A DNA stretch of 64,000 nt from Megaera sp965229545 (GTDB lineage Bacteria > Pseudomonadota > Alphaproteobacteria > Rickettsiales > Rickettsiaceae): assembly GCA_965229545.1 (NCBI GenBank), contig OZ245887.1:992001-1056000 (forward strand). The letters are read 5' to 3'. Positions 1 through 9,426 of this stretch are shown here, piece by piece. The position numbers were made by a program, and so were the translations under genes. The notes under the pieces are model-generated. The model was given only the letters and a program-made list of their open reading frames with translations. It was not told where the DNA came from and did no database searches. Positions within the stretch are counted from its first letter, which is position 1. Each line of letters starts with the position of its first letter.

Positions 1-526
1 TACAAAAAATGCTCCTGTTATTGCAAAAATAGCCGAAGATGCTGGAATAAAAATGGTTACGGTACACGGGGTAGAACCAGATGTCAATTCTATACCGGAA
101 AAGCAGATTGGGAATTTATTCTGAAGGTAAAAAAAATTGGTAAAGATTCCTGTTGTTGCAGACGGTGATATAGTTTGTTTTGATTCTGCCAAAGAAGCCC
201 TGCATAAATCTGGTGCTGACGGTATAATGGTGGGGCGAGGTGCGTACGGCAAACCTTGGCTTATCTCTCAGATTGCTCATTTCTTAAAAACTGGCGAAAA
301 GTTACCTGATCCTCCCTTAAAAGAGCAACTAGTAATTGTCTTAAACCATTATGATGATATAATAGATTATTATGGCACAGATGCTGGAGTAAAATTGGCT
401 AGAAAACATTTAGGATGGTACAGTAGCGGTCTCCCGAATTCTAGCGAATTTAGAGCGTTTATCAACCGTACGTTCAATGCTGCTGAGGTGAAAGAAAAAA
501 TACAGGAATTTTATAATTCCATTTAA
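1..526 (+). pseudogene. dusB: tRNA-dihydrouridine synthase B remnant, frameshifted, 5' end outside window
   Basis: C-terminal part of a DusB-type flavoenzyme that reduces uridines in tRNA D-loops. The first codons read NAPVIAKIAEDAG and then KMVTVHG, typical of the TIM-barrel core. The frame then breaks twice: at the G-run near 68-71 two extra bases move the reading frame (RTRCQFYTGKADWEF follows in another frame), and near 139-140 one extra G restores it. After that VVADGDI and the helical C-terminal domain continue to the stop at 524-526. The net change of +3 means the distal frame is the original one, but about 22 residues including the conserved RTR region are out of frame. The Fis-like gene follows 15 bases later, the dusB-fis order known from other proteobacteria. 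Either the gene is decayed or the G-runs are sequencing errors. Confidence 0.75.
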
Positions 527-541
527 TACTAAATTATTTTT

Positions 542-784
542 ATGAGAGATACGGAATATAAGTCCATCATTGACGCAATCGAAGTAAAAATCGATAAATT
601 TTTTGAAATGCACGAAGGAAAATCTCCTGAGACCGGTTTATACGAAAGAGTGGTAAGAGAAGTTGAAAGAGTTCTGATAAAAAAAATTATTAACCATACT
701 AATGGTCTCCAGATAAAAGCTTCGAAAATATTAGGTATTAATAGAAATACTTTAAGAAAAAAAATGAAGGAGCTTGGGCTATAA
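542..784 (+). CDS. Fis-like helix-turn-helix DNA-binding protein
   Basis: Small 80-residue protein with a C-terminal Fis/NtrC-type helix-turn-helix. The segment ASKILGINRNTLRKKMKEL (about residues 60-78) is the recognition unit. The N-terminal 40 residues are charged and helical, as in Fis dimerisation regions. It starts 15 bases after the dusB remnant, so the pair was probably one transcript, and ntrY follows 34 bases downstream. Fis family proteins bend DNA and act as global or local regulators. Whether this one regulates the neighbouring ntrY/ntrX genes is only inference from position. Its length is close to the usual 75-100 residues, and the frame is intact although the upstream gene is broken. 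Confidence 0.75.
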   Translation: MRDTEYKSIIDAIEVKIDKFFEMHEGKSPETGLYERVVREVERVLIKKIINHTNGLQIKASKILGINRNTLRKKMKELGL

Positions 785-818
785 TATAAGATATTTGCTA
801 ATTTTAGGTGCTTGATAT

Positions 819-2639
819 ATGTTTTTAAAAAAATTGTACCAAAGTATAATTAAACACCGTTCTAGTAAACCCACACCATATATTATAGCTGCCGCTGTAA
901 TATTTCTGTTAATTAACATTTTTTTTATTTATCTGGAATTTCAACATAATGAAGTAGATCCGGTGAATGTTATTGGATTGATGTTGATTATACTCGGAGG
1001 TGCTCTTCTTTTTGTTATTTTACTATTAAATAACCCTATTTCTAATTTGTTTGTTTTTGTTAAAAGAACCGGAGAAAGGGTGTATAAATTAAGAAAAAGA
1101 ATAATAATCGCTTTCAGTTTCAGTGCAGCAGTACCAACAATTATCGTCGCAGTTTTTTCAACATATTTTTTTAATTTTGGAGTACAGTCGTGGTTTGACG
1201 ATAAAGTTTCCAGAGTTCTAGAACAATCAATTATAGTTGGAGAATCTTATGTAAATGAGCATATACTGCAATTAAAAGAGACGGCAATTTCAATCTCTGA
1301 TGATTACGACGACTTATATTATAAGCTGGTTTATAATCCTGAACTATTCCAAGAAATTCTTACAGGCCAAGCGGAAATGAGAGCTCTTGATGAAGCAATA
1401 ATTTTTAAAAAAGATACTAATACGATTTTAGCTCAAACAGCTTTAAGTTTTTCTTTATCTTTTTTAACTATTCCGTCTTATGTTTTTGATAAGGTCGATA
1501 AAGGGGAAGTGGTACAAATTTCTTCCGATCTTACTAAACTGAGAATATTAATAAAACTAAGGAATTATAATAATACTTATTTATTAATAGGAAGGTTAAT
1601 TGATGAGAAAATAATTGATCATATTGACAGAACAAATGGAGCAGCCCAGGAATATTTTAGGTTAAAAAGCCATATATTTGATTTAGAAGTAAAGTTTGCC
1701 GTGATTTTTATTCTGCTAGCAATCATTTTACTTTTAGCGGCAATTATTTGGGGAAGACATTTTGCTGAACAACTCGTAAAACCAATTAGAGAATTAGTAA
1801 TAGCAGCAGAAAAGGTGAAAAACGGTGATTTGACTGCTCAAGTACCTGAAGTAGGACTAAAAAAAGATGAAATAAAAGTATTATCGTTAGCATTTAACCG
1901 AATGGTTAAACAAATAGACAGACAACAACGGGATTTATTCATTGCCCAAAGAGCCTTAGCGTGGTCTGATGTAGCGCGGAAAGTAGCGCATGAGATTAAA
2001 AATCCATTAACACCTATTCAACTTGCCACCGAGAGGTTATTGAAAAAATTTAAAAGCCAGGTAGAAGATAAGGATTCTTTTGAAAAATATACCAATAATA
2101 TTATAAAAAATTCTAATGAAATTAGAATGATAGTGTCAGAGTTTGTTAATTTTGCAAAACTACCTTCCCCTGACTTTTCCAAATATGAAATAGTATCAAT
2201 TGTTAATCAGCTAGTGGATGAAAGACGTCTTATTAATGATAAGATTTTGTATCGTGTTTTTTCAAATGTGAAATTATTCGAATTAGTATGTGATGTTATG
2301 CAATTAAATCGGGTTTTGGTGAATTTATTACAAAATGCTGAGGATGCTCTTGAAAGTGTTGCTTATCAGAAACAAATTACTGTGCAGATTATGGTAGACG
2401 GAGGTTTTGTGGCTATTTCTGTTTCAGATAACGGTTTGGGGTTTAGTTCCCAAGTTTTAGAAAATGCAACCAAAGCCTATTTTACCACCAAAGCAAAAGG
2501 TACAGGACTTGGTCTTGCTATTGTTGAAAAAATTGTTCAGGATCATCGGGGTACTTTAAATATTTTTAACCGAGAAGAAGGAGGAGGATGTGTGAAGTTA
2601 ACTTTTAATACTGAAGAGTTAAGAGATAAAATAAAATAA
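819..2639 (+). CDS. ntrY: Sensor histidine kinase NtrY
   Basis: Membrane histidine kinase of 606 residues, partner of the NtrX regulator encoded just downstream. Hydrophobic segments near residues 22-42, 50-70, 91-116 and 290-312 frame a periplasmic sensor region of about 170 residues. A HAMP linker follows (about 313-370), then the HisKA dimerisation helix with HEIKNPLTPIQLATERL carrying the phospho-accepting His (about residue 390). The HATPase domain shows the N box NLLQNAEDAL, a DNGLGF G1 box and GTGLGLAIV G2 box. Length and architecture match alphaproteobacterial NtrY. The signal sensed is unknown; NtrY/NtrX systems in related bacteria respond to nitrogen or redox state. It is separated from ntrX by about 185 bases containing a perfect hairpin. 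Confidence 0.93.
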   Translation: MFLKKLYQSIIKHRSSKPTPYIIAAAVIFLLINIFFIYLEFQHNEVDPVNVIGLMLIILGGALLFVILLLNNPISNLFVFVKRTGERVYKLRKRIIIAFSFSAAVPTIIVAVFSTYFFNFGVQSWFDDKVSRVLEQSIIVGESYVNEHILQLKETAISISDDYDDLYYKLVYNPELFQEILTGQAEMRALDEAIIFKKDTNTILAQTALSFSLSFLTIPSYVFDKVDKGEVVQISSDLTKLRILIKLRNYNNTYLLIGRLIDEKIIDHIDRTNGAAQEYFRLKSHIFDLEVKFAVIFILLAIILLLAAIIWGRHFAEQLVKPIRELVIAAEKVKNGDLTAQVPEVGLKKDEIKVLSLAFNRMVKQIDRQQRDLFIAQRALAWSDVARKVAHEIKNPLTPIQLATERLLKKFKSQVEDKDSFEKYTNNIIKNSNEIRMIVSEFVNFAKLPSPDFSKYEIVSIVNQLVDERRLINDKILYRVFSNVKLFELVCDVMQLNRVLVNLLQNAEDALESVAYQKQITVQIMVDGGFVAISVSDNGLGFSSQVLENATKAYFTTKAKGTGLGLAIVEKIVQDHRGTLNIFNREEGGGCVKLTFNTEELRDKIK

Positions 2640-2759
2640 ATCTTTTAAACTGTTAATATTTTAACTTTTTTGTAAAAATTAGAACAATATGTTGCATAAA
2701 TACTATTATTTATGTTGATTTATATTTTTTATAAGGATAACTTAAAGAGTATTATTTAG

Positions 2760-2798
2760 TTATTCGTTTAACATTTCGAGAAAATGTTAAACGAATAA
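2760..2798 (+). terminator. Perfect 17-bp hairpin between ntrY and ntrX
   Basis: Bases 2760-2776 pair perfectly with 2782-2798 around the 5-base loop CGAGA. The stem is AT-rich (TTATTCGTTTAACATTT on the left arm) and is followed by AATTGTTTTTG, a loose T-run. It ends 26 bases before the preferred ntrX start. It could terminate ntrY transcripts, act as an operator, or control ntrX translation; the sequence alone does not decide. Confidence 0.6.
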
Positions 2799-2824
2799 AA
2801 TTGTTTTTGTATTGGGGAAGGTTT

Positions 2825-4249
2825 ATGGCATTAGATGTTCTTGTAATAGACGACGAAATGGATATTAGGGATATAATATCCGATATTTTAAAAGACGAAG
2901 GATTTTCCAGCCGAACTACAGCAAATAGTACTCAAGCATTTAAAGCAATTGCGGAGAAAGTACCAAATGCAGTTATACTTGATATTTGGTTACAAGGTAG
3001 TGAACTTGACGGGTTAGGTATTCTGGAAATAATAAAAAAACAATATCCTTTAATGCCGGTTATAGTAATTAGCGGTCACGGTACTATTGAAACAGCTGTA
3101 AGTGCTATAAAAATGGGAGCGTATGATTATTTGGAAAAGCCATTTAGCCATGATAAGATGATAATTTTGTTGAAAAGAGCCTGCGAAGCATCAAAATTAC
3201 GCAGGGAAAATATAGAGTTGCGCTCCAAAGTTATTGATAAAACAGAATTCATAGGATCTTCCTCAGTTATTATGAAGCTAAAATCTGAAATTGAAAAAGT
3301 AGCCCCAACTTCTGGAAGAGTAATGATTCACGGTGGTGTAGGTAGTGGTAAAGAACTAGCGGCACGACTAATTCATAAAAAATCAAAAAAAGCAAGTGGG
3401 CCTTTCATAGTTTTTAGCCCAACCGCCCTTACGGTAACTAAGATACAACAGGAACTGTTTGGGGATGAAGAGAAGCAAGAACAAGGGACTGTTTTTGACA
3501 AAAGGATTAGCGTTTTAGAGGCAGCTCACAACGGCACTTTGTATATAGACGAAGTTGGTGATTTGCCAATGGTGATACAAAGTAAATTGCTAAAGTTTTT
3601 GCAGGATCAGACTATAATAAAAAATAATAAGGCAATAAAATTAGATATAAGATTTATTACCTCTTCAACTAAAAATATGCAGGAAGAAATTGCTCAAGGC
3701 AAATTTAGGCAGGATCTGTATTTTAGATTGAACGTTGTTCCGCTTTATGTAACGAATTTATCAGAAAGGAAAGAAGATATACCACTATTAGTGAAATATT
3801 TTATTAAGCAATTATCTAGGTTTTCCGGCTTAAAAGAAAGAGAATTTTCTGATGAAGCAATAGCAGCATTACAGGCTTATCATTGGCCAGGTAATGTAAG
3901 GCAACTTAGAAATGTTATTGAGTGGACTTTAATAATGAACCCACCAGGAACGGGAGTTGTAGAAAAAATAAAATCCGACATGTTACCGCAAGATATTATA
4001 AACAATAGTGTAAATATACCTAAGCCTGATAATAACTTAGATATGATGTCTATGCCACTGCGCGAAGCAAGAGAAGTATTTGAAAGACAATATCTGGCCG
4101 CTCAAATGAATCGATTTAATAATAATATATCAAAAACCTCAATGTTTGTAGGTATGGAAAGATCTGCATTACACAGAAAGTTAAAAATGTTAAGCATACA
4201 TTCGGCCAGTAAAATAACAGATCAGGAAAAAGAACTTGATTTGGCTTAA
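2825..4249 (+). CDS. ntrX: Response regulator NtrX (AAA+ and Fis-type HTH domains)
   Basis: Cytoplasmic response regulator of about 474 residues. The ATG at 2825 is preferred over an upstream TTG at 2801 because GGGGAAGG lies just before it and the receiver domain begins directly (ALDVLVIDDEMDIRD). Residues 1-120 are the receiver with phospho-acceptor Asp in VILDIW. The AAA+ domain follows with a Walker A-like GGVGSGKE and Walker B-like LYIDEVGDLP. The Fis-type helix-turn-helix near the C terminus ends with SALHRKLKML. The GAFTGA loop that contacts sigma-54 is not seen; between ELFG and LEAAHNGTL lies an unrelated charged stretch. As in other alphaproteobacterial NtrX proteins it probably works without sigma-54, perhaps as an ordinary activator or repressor. 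Confidence 0.92.
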   Translation: MALDVLVIDDEMDIRDIISDILKDEGFSSRTTANSTQAFKAIAEKVPNAVILDIWLQGSELDGLGILEIIKKQYPLMPVIVISGHGTIETAVSAIKMGAYDYLEKPFSHDKMIILLKRACEASKLRRENIELRSKVIDKTEFIGSSSVIMKLKSEIEKVAPTSGRVMIHGGVGSGKELAARLIHKKSKKASGPFIVFSPTALTVTKIQQELFGDEEKQEQGTVFDKRISVLEAAHNGTLYIDEVGDLPMVIQSKLLKFLQDQTIIKNNKAIKLDIRFITSSTKNMQEEIAQGKFRQDLYFRLNVVPLYVTNLSERKEDIPLLVKYFIKQLSRFSGLKEREFSDEAIAALQAYHWPGNVRQLRNVIEWTLIMNPPGTGVVEKIKSDMLPQDIINNSVNIPKPDNNLDMMSMPLREAREVFERQYLAAQMNRFNNNISKTSMFVGMERSALHRKLKMLSIHSASKITDQEKELDLA

Positions 4250-4285
4250 TTACTGATTTACCAATTATATTTATATTGGCATTTT

Positions 4286-6018
4286 ATGAAAAAATTCTTT
4301 TTTTTCCCGCTTTTGTTTGTGGTATTAGCATGCAGTGATGAGAATACTCAAAATAAAGGAGGGCAATTATCGCAAGGTGAAAACGATAAAATCAGAGAAT
4401 ATATTTATTCCCGGTCTCAGAAAAAACAAGCTATTGATATAAAAACCACTTTTGGTACTAATCTAAAAGGAATAAAACTAACAGGAGTTAATGTCTCTGG
4501 AGCTGATTTATCTGGTATTGACTTTTCAGGAGCGGAAACAGCCAGAGTTGATTTTTCTGGCTGTAAGTTGAATGGTGTTAACTTTCAAAGAGCGACGATT
4601 CAGGAAAGTGATTTTTCAGGAGTTATCTTCAGTAATTTTATAGCTACAGGTGCTGATTTTCAGGTATCTGTATTTAATAAATCACAGTTTATAGATTCAG
4701 ATTTTTCCTATTGCAATTTTGAAGAGGTAGAATTTACCGGAACTAAAATTCACAATTCAAAATTTGATAAAGCTAATTTGTCAAAAGTTACTGTCCAGGA
4801 TACTATAATTGAGAATTCTAATTTTCAGAAAGCTAATTTAATAGCTTCTATATTTGTTAATGTTAATATTAAAAATTCTGCTTTTTTTGGCGTGGATATG
4901 AGGAAAGCCAAATTAACCAGCGTAACATCCCAAAATTGCAGTTTTGAATCTTCCGATTTAAGTGAAATCGCCGCCCTAGACGGAGTTTTTACGGAAGGAG
5001 ATTTTAGCCAAATTATCCTAGATGATTCTAAATTTACCGGGAATACAAAATTTACCTCTTCTTTATTTCCTTATGCTTCATTTAAACGAGCAACCTTTGA
5101 TAAAATATTAATCAGTAACTGTAATATGAAGGATACAGTATTTACAGGATTAGTTATGAAATCAAGCAGAATCCAAGATACATATCTAGATAACTCAAAA
5201 TTTATTGGTGCTGATATTTTTAATTCTTATATGGATAATGTGTCAATTACCAATGGGGATTTGGATAAAGCATCTTTAAAAGATTTTAAAATTTCTAATT
5301 CTAATTTGAGTAATATTCATTCTTCAAATAATATTTTGAGCAAGGGAGAGTTTATTAAAGTTAATTTAACTAACTCTTTATTTGAAAATTATAGTATAGA
5401 AGATTTCTTCTTTTAAAAACTCAGATTTAAGTAAAGTAATTTTCCTAAAATCAGAAATTAAAAGAACGGATTTTACAACCAGTGTTCTTAACAAAATAGC
5501 TTTAATAAATTCTAATCTCGAGGAAGTAGTATTTAATAATTCCCCAATTAGCAATTCTCAGATTAGGGAAGTAAATAATATTGCGTCAGTTATAATTAAT
5601 TCGCCTATCTCGCATACTATTATCATTAATAATAAAGGATTAGCTAATATGGTAGTGATAGATTCTTATAATTCAATGGGGTGAAGTAATGGCTAGCCGT
5701 GATTTATCAAATTTAAACATGGCATACATGGATTTTTCAGGGCTTGACGCAAAGCAAGTGAATTTTAGTAGTTCTATATTTCAGAGTATAAAAATGGTTG
5801 ACGCTAAATTCATAAGTTGTGTATTTAAGGAGGTAGATTTTAGTAATGCAGATTTTTCTGGCTCAGAAATTACTAATTCTAATTTAAAGAAAACGATTTT
5901 AAACGGAACAAATTTAAGCTCAACTAAATTGAATAATCTTGATTTTAAGAGGGCTTTTGTTACAAATATTAATATTAAAAATGCCGAATTAGTATCTGTA
6001 TGCAGCCTTGGTAACTAG
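4286..6018 (+). pseudogene. Pentapeptide-repeat lipoprotein gene, two frameshifts
   Basis: Encodes a predicted lipoprotein: a basic start, hydrophobic stretch and lipobox ending VVLAC (Cys16) followed by a polar linker. From about residue 55 onward there are dozens of pentapeptide repeats of the A(D/N)LXX type, such as GADLSGIDFSGAETARVDF, which fold into a right-handed square beta-helix. The first frame stops at 5416 at a TTTTAAAAA run. The same repeat pattern continues in a second frame (about 5412-5684) and, after a GGGG run at 5678-5681, in a third frame (about 5689-6018). Corrected, the protein would be near 575 residues. The first 376 residues can still be made as a lipidated helix. Function is unknown; these helices often mediate protein contacts. 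Decay or homopolymer sequencing errors are both possible. Confidence 0.75.
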
Positions 6019-6055
6019 AGTAAAGAGCATACAAAAATAGTAAACAAAAATCAAA

Positions 6056-6469
6056 ATGCAAAATTTACCTGGTTTCGTGATAGGTATTGGTACTGATATA
6101 GTCCAAATACCTAGAATAGAAAAATTGTATACGAAATTCGGAGAGAAGTTTTTGTATAAAAATTATCATGAGCTTGAAATACAAGAATTCTGCAAGTTAA
6201 ATACTCAAAAACAATGTCTGTTCCTAGCAAAAAGATTTGCTGCTAAAGAAGCTATATCAAAGGCTTTTGGGGTAGGTATTGGGGATAAAATTAGCTTTAA
6301 AGAGATCGCAATACTTAATGATTTAAAAGGAGCACCAAGTGCAAAAATTTTTGATAAAACAGCTAGCTATCTAGATAATTACTCTATTTATATTTCTCTT
6401 TCAGATGATTATCCGGTTGCTATTGCTTTTGCCTTTGTTACTAAGACAAGTAGCTTCCATGGATTATAG
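6056..6469 (+). CDS. acpS: Holo-[acyl-carrier-protein] synthase
   Basis: AcpS transfers the 4'-phosphopantetheine arm of coenzyme A to the serine of acyl carrier protein, which activates fatty-acid synthesis. The protein has 137 residues, the usual size for the family. It shows the N-terminal metal/CoA motif GIGTDIVQIPRIE (Asp at about residue 12) and the second motif FAAKEAISKAFG with the catalytic Glu. The C-terminal part has SLSDDYPVAIAFAFV, the usual closing strands. It starts 37 bases after the pentapeptide-repeat gene and is the last protein gene before the tRNA-Ser gene. The frame is intact. Confidence 0.92.
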   Translation: MQNLPGFVIGIGTDIVQIPRIEKLYTKFGEKFLYKNYHELEIQEFCKLNTQKQCLFLAKRFAAKEAISKAFGVGIGDKISFKEIAILNDLKGAPSAKIFDKTASYLDNYSIYISLSDDYPVAIAFAFVTKTSSFHGL

Positions 6470-6555
6470 TCTTTTTAAAAATTGTAATATTTTGTTCTAT
6501 TAAATAAAATAAAGCTGGAAAAGTAAAAAATTCAGTGTTATATCTAGCATGACAT

Positions 6556-6648
6556 GGAGAGATGGCCGAGTGGCCGAAGGCGCTCCCCTGCTAAGGGAGT
6601 ATAGGGATCATATCTCTATCGAGGGTTCGAATCCCTCTCTCTCCGCCA
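6556..6648 (+). tRNA. tRNA-Ser (anticodon GCT)
   Basis: Class II tRNA with a long variable arm. The 7-bp acceptor stem GGAGAGA pairs with TCTCTCC, the anticodon stem CTCCC/GGGAG encloses CTGCTAA with anticodon GCT, a variable hairpin of about 20 bases follows, and the T arm carries GGTTCGAATCC. The CCA tail is encoded at 6646-6648. Reads AGC/AGT serine codons. Confidence 0.95.
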
Positions 6649-6702
6649 CGTGGTACAATTATTGATTTTTTCAAATTCTGAGAACGGGAAAGCTAATGTA
6701 TA

Positions 6703-7039
6703 GAGTCAATCATTTATTTTGTGTAAGTTGTATTTTTTAATTCCAGTAAATCATGCCTAAAATCCCCGCATAAAATTTCAAATTGATTCAATGCCAAAGA
6801 CCAATTTTTAATCGGCATGGTCCATTTTTTGGCAGCATTTTTTAGAGCCAAAAATACGATTTTTAAAATAGACTTATCATCTGGAAAAAACCTTTTATTG
6901 TTGATGATTTTTCTGATTTGACGATTTATCGATTCTATCGCATTGGTAGTATAAATTACCCGCCTAATCTCATCAGGAAAAGCAAAAAGAGGAATAATCC
7001 CGCTCCAATTCCTTTGCCAAATATCAGAGATCACAGGAT
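6703..7039 (-). mobile_element. IS256-family 3' fragment
   Basis: Right-hand third of an IS256-family element on the minus strand. The outer end begins GAGTCAATCAT at 6703, the same terminus as the complete remnant at 23122-24293. The frame encodes the transposase C-terminus, including the family signature VIYTTNAIESINRQIRK. Homology stops at about 7039, where a second IS256 left end abuts. The transposase is truncated to about 110 residues and cannot be active. Confidence 0.88.
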
Positions 7040-7041
7040 AC

Positions 7042-7062
7042 GAGTCTGTCATATAGTTTGTG
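7042..7062 (+). mobile_element. Solo IS256 left end
   Basis: GAGTCTGTCATATAGTTTG matches exactly the left terminus of the IS256 copies at 23122 and 48764. It is cut after about 20 bases by the terminus of IS21 copy 1, so an IS21 element entered an older IS256 copy here or the junction arose by recombination. Confidence 0.8.
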
Positions 7063-7118
7063 TTGTGCGCCAGGTATTTTAGTTCACCCCTTGCGCCAGA
7101 TGAGAAGTCCACTTTATA

Positions 7119-7891
7119 CTAACTTTTTTGTATCATATTGTCATCCTCCATTTTAAATTTTGGCGTAAAATTTTTTCGGTAAGAATCACCCTCTAATACT
7201 ACTCTATACGAATTATTAACTATTCTATCCAAAGCAGCGTTAGCCATAACAGGATCAAAAAATATTTCTGCCCATGTTTCAATTTTCCTATTTGTGGTAA
7301 TGATCAGACTAGCATTTATATGCACGGCCGCTATTAAATCATATAAGTCAGATGATTGTTCTGCTGACAAAGTTTTTAAGCCGAAGTCATCTAAAATCAA
7401 TAAATCAACTTTTGTGTATCGCTTAAAAATGACATCATAAGTAAAATCGGCTCTAGAGCGATAAAATTCATTGAGTAGTTCCGTTGCTCCTTATAAATTT
7501 TACCTTTTTATTGCGCTGGCAAGCTAACATTCCAAGAGCTTGAGATAAGGTGTGTTTTACCAGTACCTACCGGCCCCATAATGATTACATGGTTCTTTTC
7601 TTTGATAAATTTTGCAGTCATTAAGTCATTAATTGCATGTCTAATTTTGAGTGAATATCGTTTTAAATCAAACCCTTCAAATATTTTTGTTTCTTCAAAT
7701 TTTGCTTGGACAACTCTTCTTTGCAGAGAGCTTTGATCTCTATTATCCACCTCATCTTGGAATAGCATTAAAAGCAGTTCTTCATATGGCATTGCAGTGT
7801 CTCTGGCTTGCCTTAGCCTGCTATCCAAACTATCAGATATTCCAGATAACTTAAGTTGTTGTACCAAATTATCGAGTTGCAAGTTAGGCAT
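7119..7891 (-). pseudogene. istB: IS21 transposition helper ATPase IstB, frameshifted (copy 1)
   Basis: DnaC/DnaA-like AAA+ ATPase that assists the IstA transposase in target selection. The N-terminal 127 residues run from 7891 to a stop at 7508 and include the Walker A GPVGTGKTHL. Compared with copy 2 an extra C sits near 7549 and an extra G near 7483, so the frame is lost just after Walker A and recovered only for the last 93 residues (7400-7119), which hold LLILDDFG-type Walker B sequence and ITTNR sensor 1. About 35 residues are out of frame, so the product is inactive unless the two insertions are sequencing errors. Confidence 0.88.
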
Positions 7892-7917
7892 AATTAGCCT
7901 CCATATCAGAGCTATAT

Positions 7918-9426
7918 TTAAGCATTAGCCTTAATATTCTTTACTTTGCCGCCTTCAATATTAGGAATAGAGTACTGATCCAGTTTATTTTTTAAAATAT
8001 TGGATATAGCCTCATAAGTATAATTATCATAAGACACAGCTCGCAAACATGCAGCTTCTAGTCTGTCATTACCGTATGTCTGCGATAATCTTAAAATACC
8101 TTGAACTTTACGTAGTGATATTCTACCGCCTGATGCAAGAATTCTGCTTATTACCTGGTATGTAGAATTACCTATGCCTTTAGCACAACTTAAACATTTC
8201 TCAGGATTATTCTCTAAATAATATAAAGCAGATTTTGGGTAATCTTTTTCGTCGGTAATCCATTGACCTTTATTATAATTCCTCGGATGGGTTTTTATGA
8301 TCTGGTGTTTATAATAGGCTGTAACGGTCTTTAGCCCAATACGAATACTAACCTCTTTCCCGATATATTTTGTTGGCACCGAATAAAAATTACCTTTGAC
8401 CATAAAATGGTGATCTTTTTGTACTGTGCAGGTAGTCCAAATCGGCATATCAAAAATACCTGACGGTATAGGAAGTAAACATTCCTTTTCTTCCAATAAA
8501 AATGTATCAATTGGCTTTGATCCTGTTGTAGTACATATTCTATGTGATATTTCATTTTTACACCACTTGATCGCTTCAATATTAGCCTCTATAATATTGC
8601 TATATGATTTACCGGCTATAAGTTGTTCTCTAACTATCCTAATAGAGCGCTCCACTTTGCCTTTATGCTCCGGCTTAAAAACTTTAGTTGGATCTATTGT
8701 AAAACCATAAAACCTTGATAATTCTGAATAAGTCTCATTTAAAATATGGTCATAAATATCAGGTTTAATGACCCCGGCTTTTAAATTATCCAATATTACT
8801 CTACTGGGTACACCACCAAAAAAGTTGAAAGCATTTACATGGAGCTGAGCCCAACTAACTTGGTCCTGTGAAAAAGCAAACTCTACGTAACGATAACGAC
8901 TATGGGACAGAGTCATTACAAAAGCATAAAGTTTTCTATTTTTACCATTAACATCCTGAATCTTGCCAATATAACCAAAATCTACCTGAGCTTCTTGACC
9001 CGGTTCAGTCTTTATATGAATAGTACTCTTGGGTAGCTTAGGAAAAGCTTTTTGAATATATCGGTTAATACTCCGATTACTTATTTTCACACCTTCTGAT
9101 AATAGTAAACGCCGAATTTGGGTGTGGGTTATACTTCTTTGTTTTAGCCAGTTCCCTATTGCCTCATTATATTCTGCAAGCATTATCATCGCAGATGCTT
9201 TCTGTATAGGTTCGTTCTTATATAATTTTTCTTCAACCTTGATTGCTATCCTGTTTAATTCAGAATCACTAGCTAAAATACTGAGATTTTCTTGTCTTGC
9301 TAACTCAATATATTTTCTTATTGTATCCCTCGATAGATCAAATGATCTGGCTATCTGTCTTTGGCTGTTACCTTTGATGTGCTGGTACAGCACTTCTCTA
9401 ATTGTTGACATACTATATTTCCTCAT
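7918..9426 (-). CDS. istA: IS21 transposase IstA (copy 1), intact
   Basis: DDE transposase of 502 residues. An N-terminal helix-turn-helix (about residues 20-45, NSQRQIARSFDLSRDTIRKY) binds the element ends. The catalytic triad is visible as D149 in QVDFGYIG, D213 in ILDNLKAG and E259 in KGKVERSIR. The C-terminal part holds the beta-barrel and basic tail usual in IstA. It starts at 9426, next to the inner terminal repeats, and ends 26 bases before istB in the usual istA-istB order. This is the only full-length IstA in the window; its istB partner is broken, so transposition would need helper protein from elsewhere. Confidence 0.93.
   Translation of the reverse strand: MRKYSMSTIREVLYQHIKGNSQRQIARSFDLSRDTIRKYIELARQENLSILASDSELNRIAIKVEEKLYKNEPIQKASAMIMLAEYNEAIGNWLKQRSITHTQIRRLLLSEGVKISNRSINRYIQKAFPKLPKSTIHIKTEPGQEAQVDFGYIGKIQDVNGKNRKLYAFVMTLSHSRYRYVEFAFSQDQVSWAQLHVNAFNFFGGVPSRVILDNLKAGVIKPDIYDHILNETYSELSRFYGFTIDPTKVFKPEHKGKVERSIRIVREQLIAGKSYSNIIEANIEAIKWCKNEISHRICTTTGSKPIDTFLLEEKECLLPIPSGIFDMPIWTTCTVQKDHHFMVKGNFYSVPTKYIGKEVSIRIGLKTVTAYYKHQIIKTHPRNYNKGQWITDEKDYPKSALYYLENNPEKCLSCAKGIGNSTYQVISRILASGGRISLRKVQGILRLSQTYGNDRLEAACLRAVSYDNYTYEAISNILKNKLDQYSIPNIEGGKVKNIKANA

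Noticed and set aside
5411..5689. Programmed frameshifting in the pentapeptide-repeat gene
   Set aside because: Two separate shifts would be needed and no slippery heptamer with downstream structure was seen; decay or sequencing error explains it more simply.
8331..8710. Overlapping reading frames inside istA (both strands)
   Set aside because: They repeat identically in the second IS21 copy because the DNA is the same; their sequences look like frame shadows of the DDE domain.
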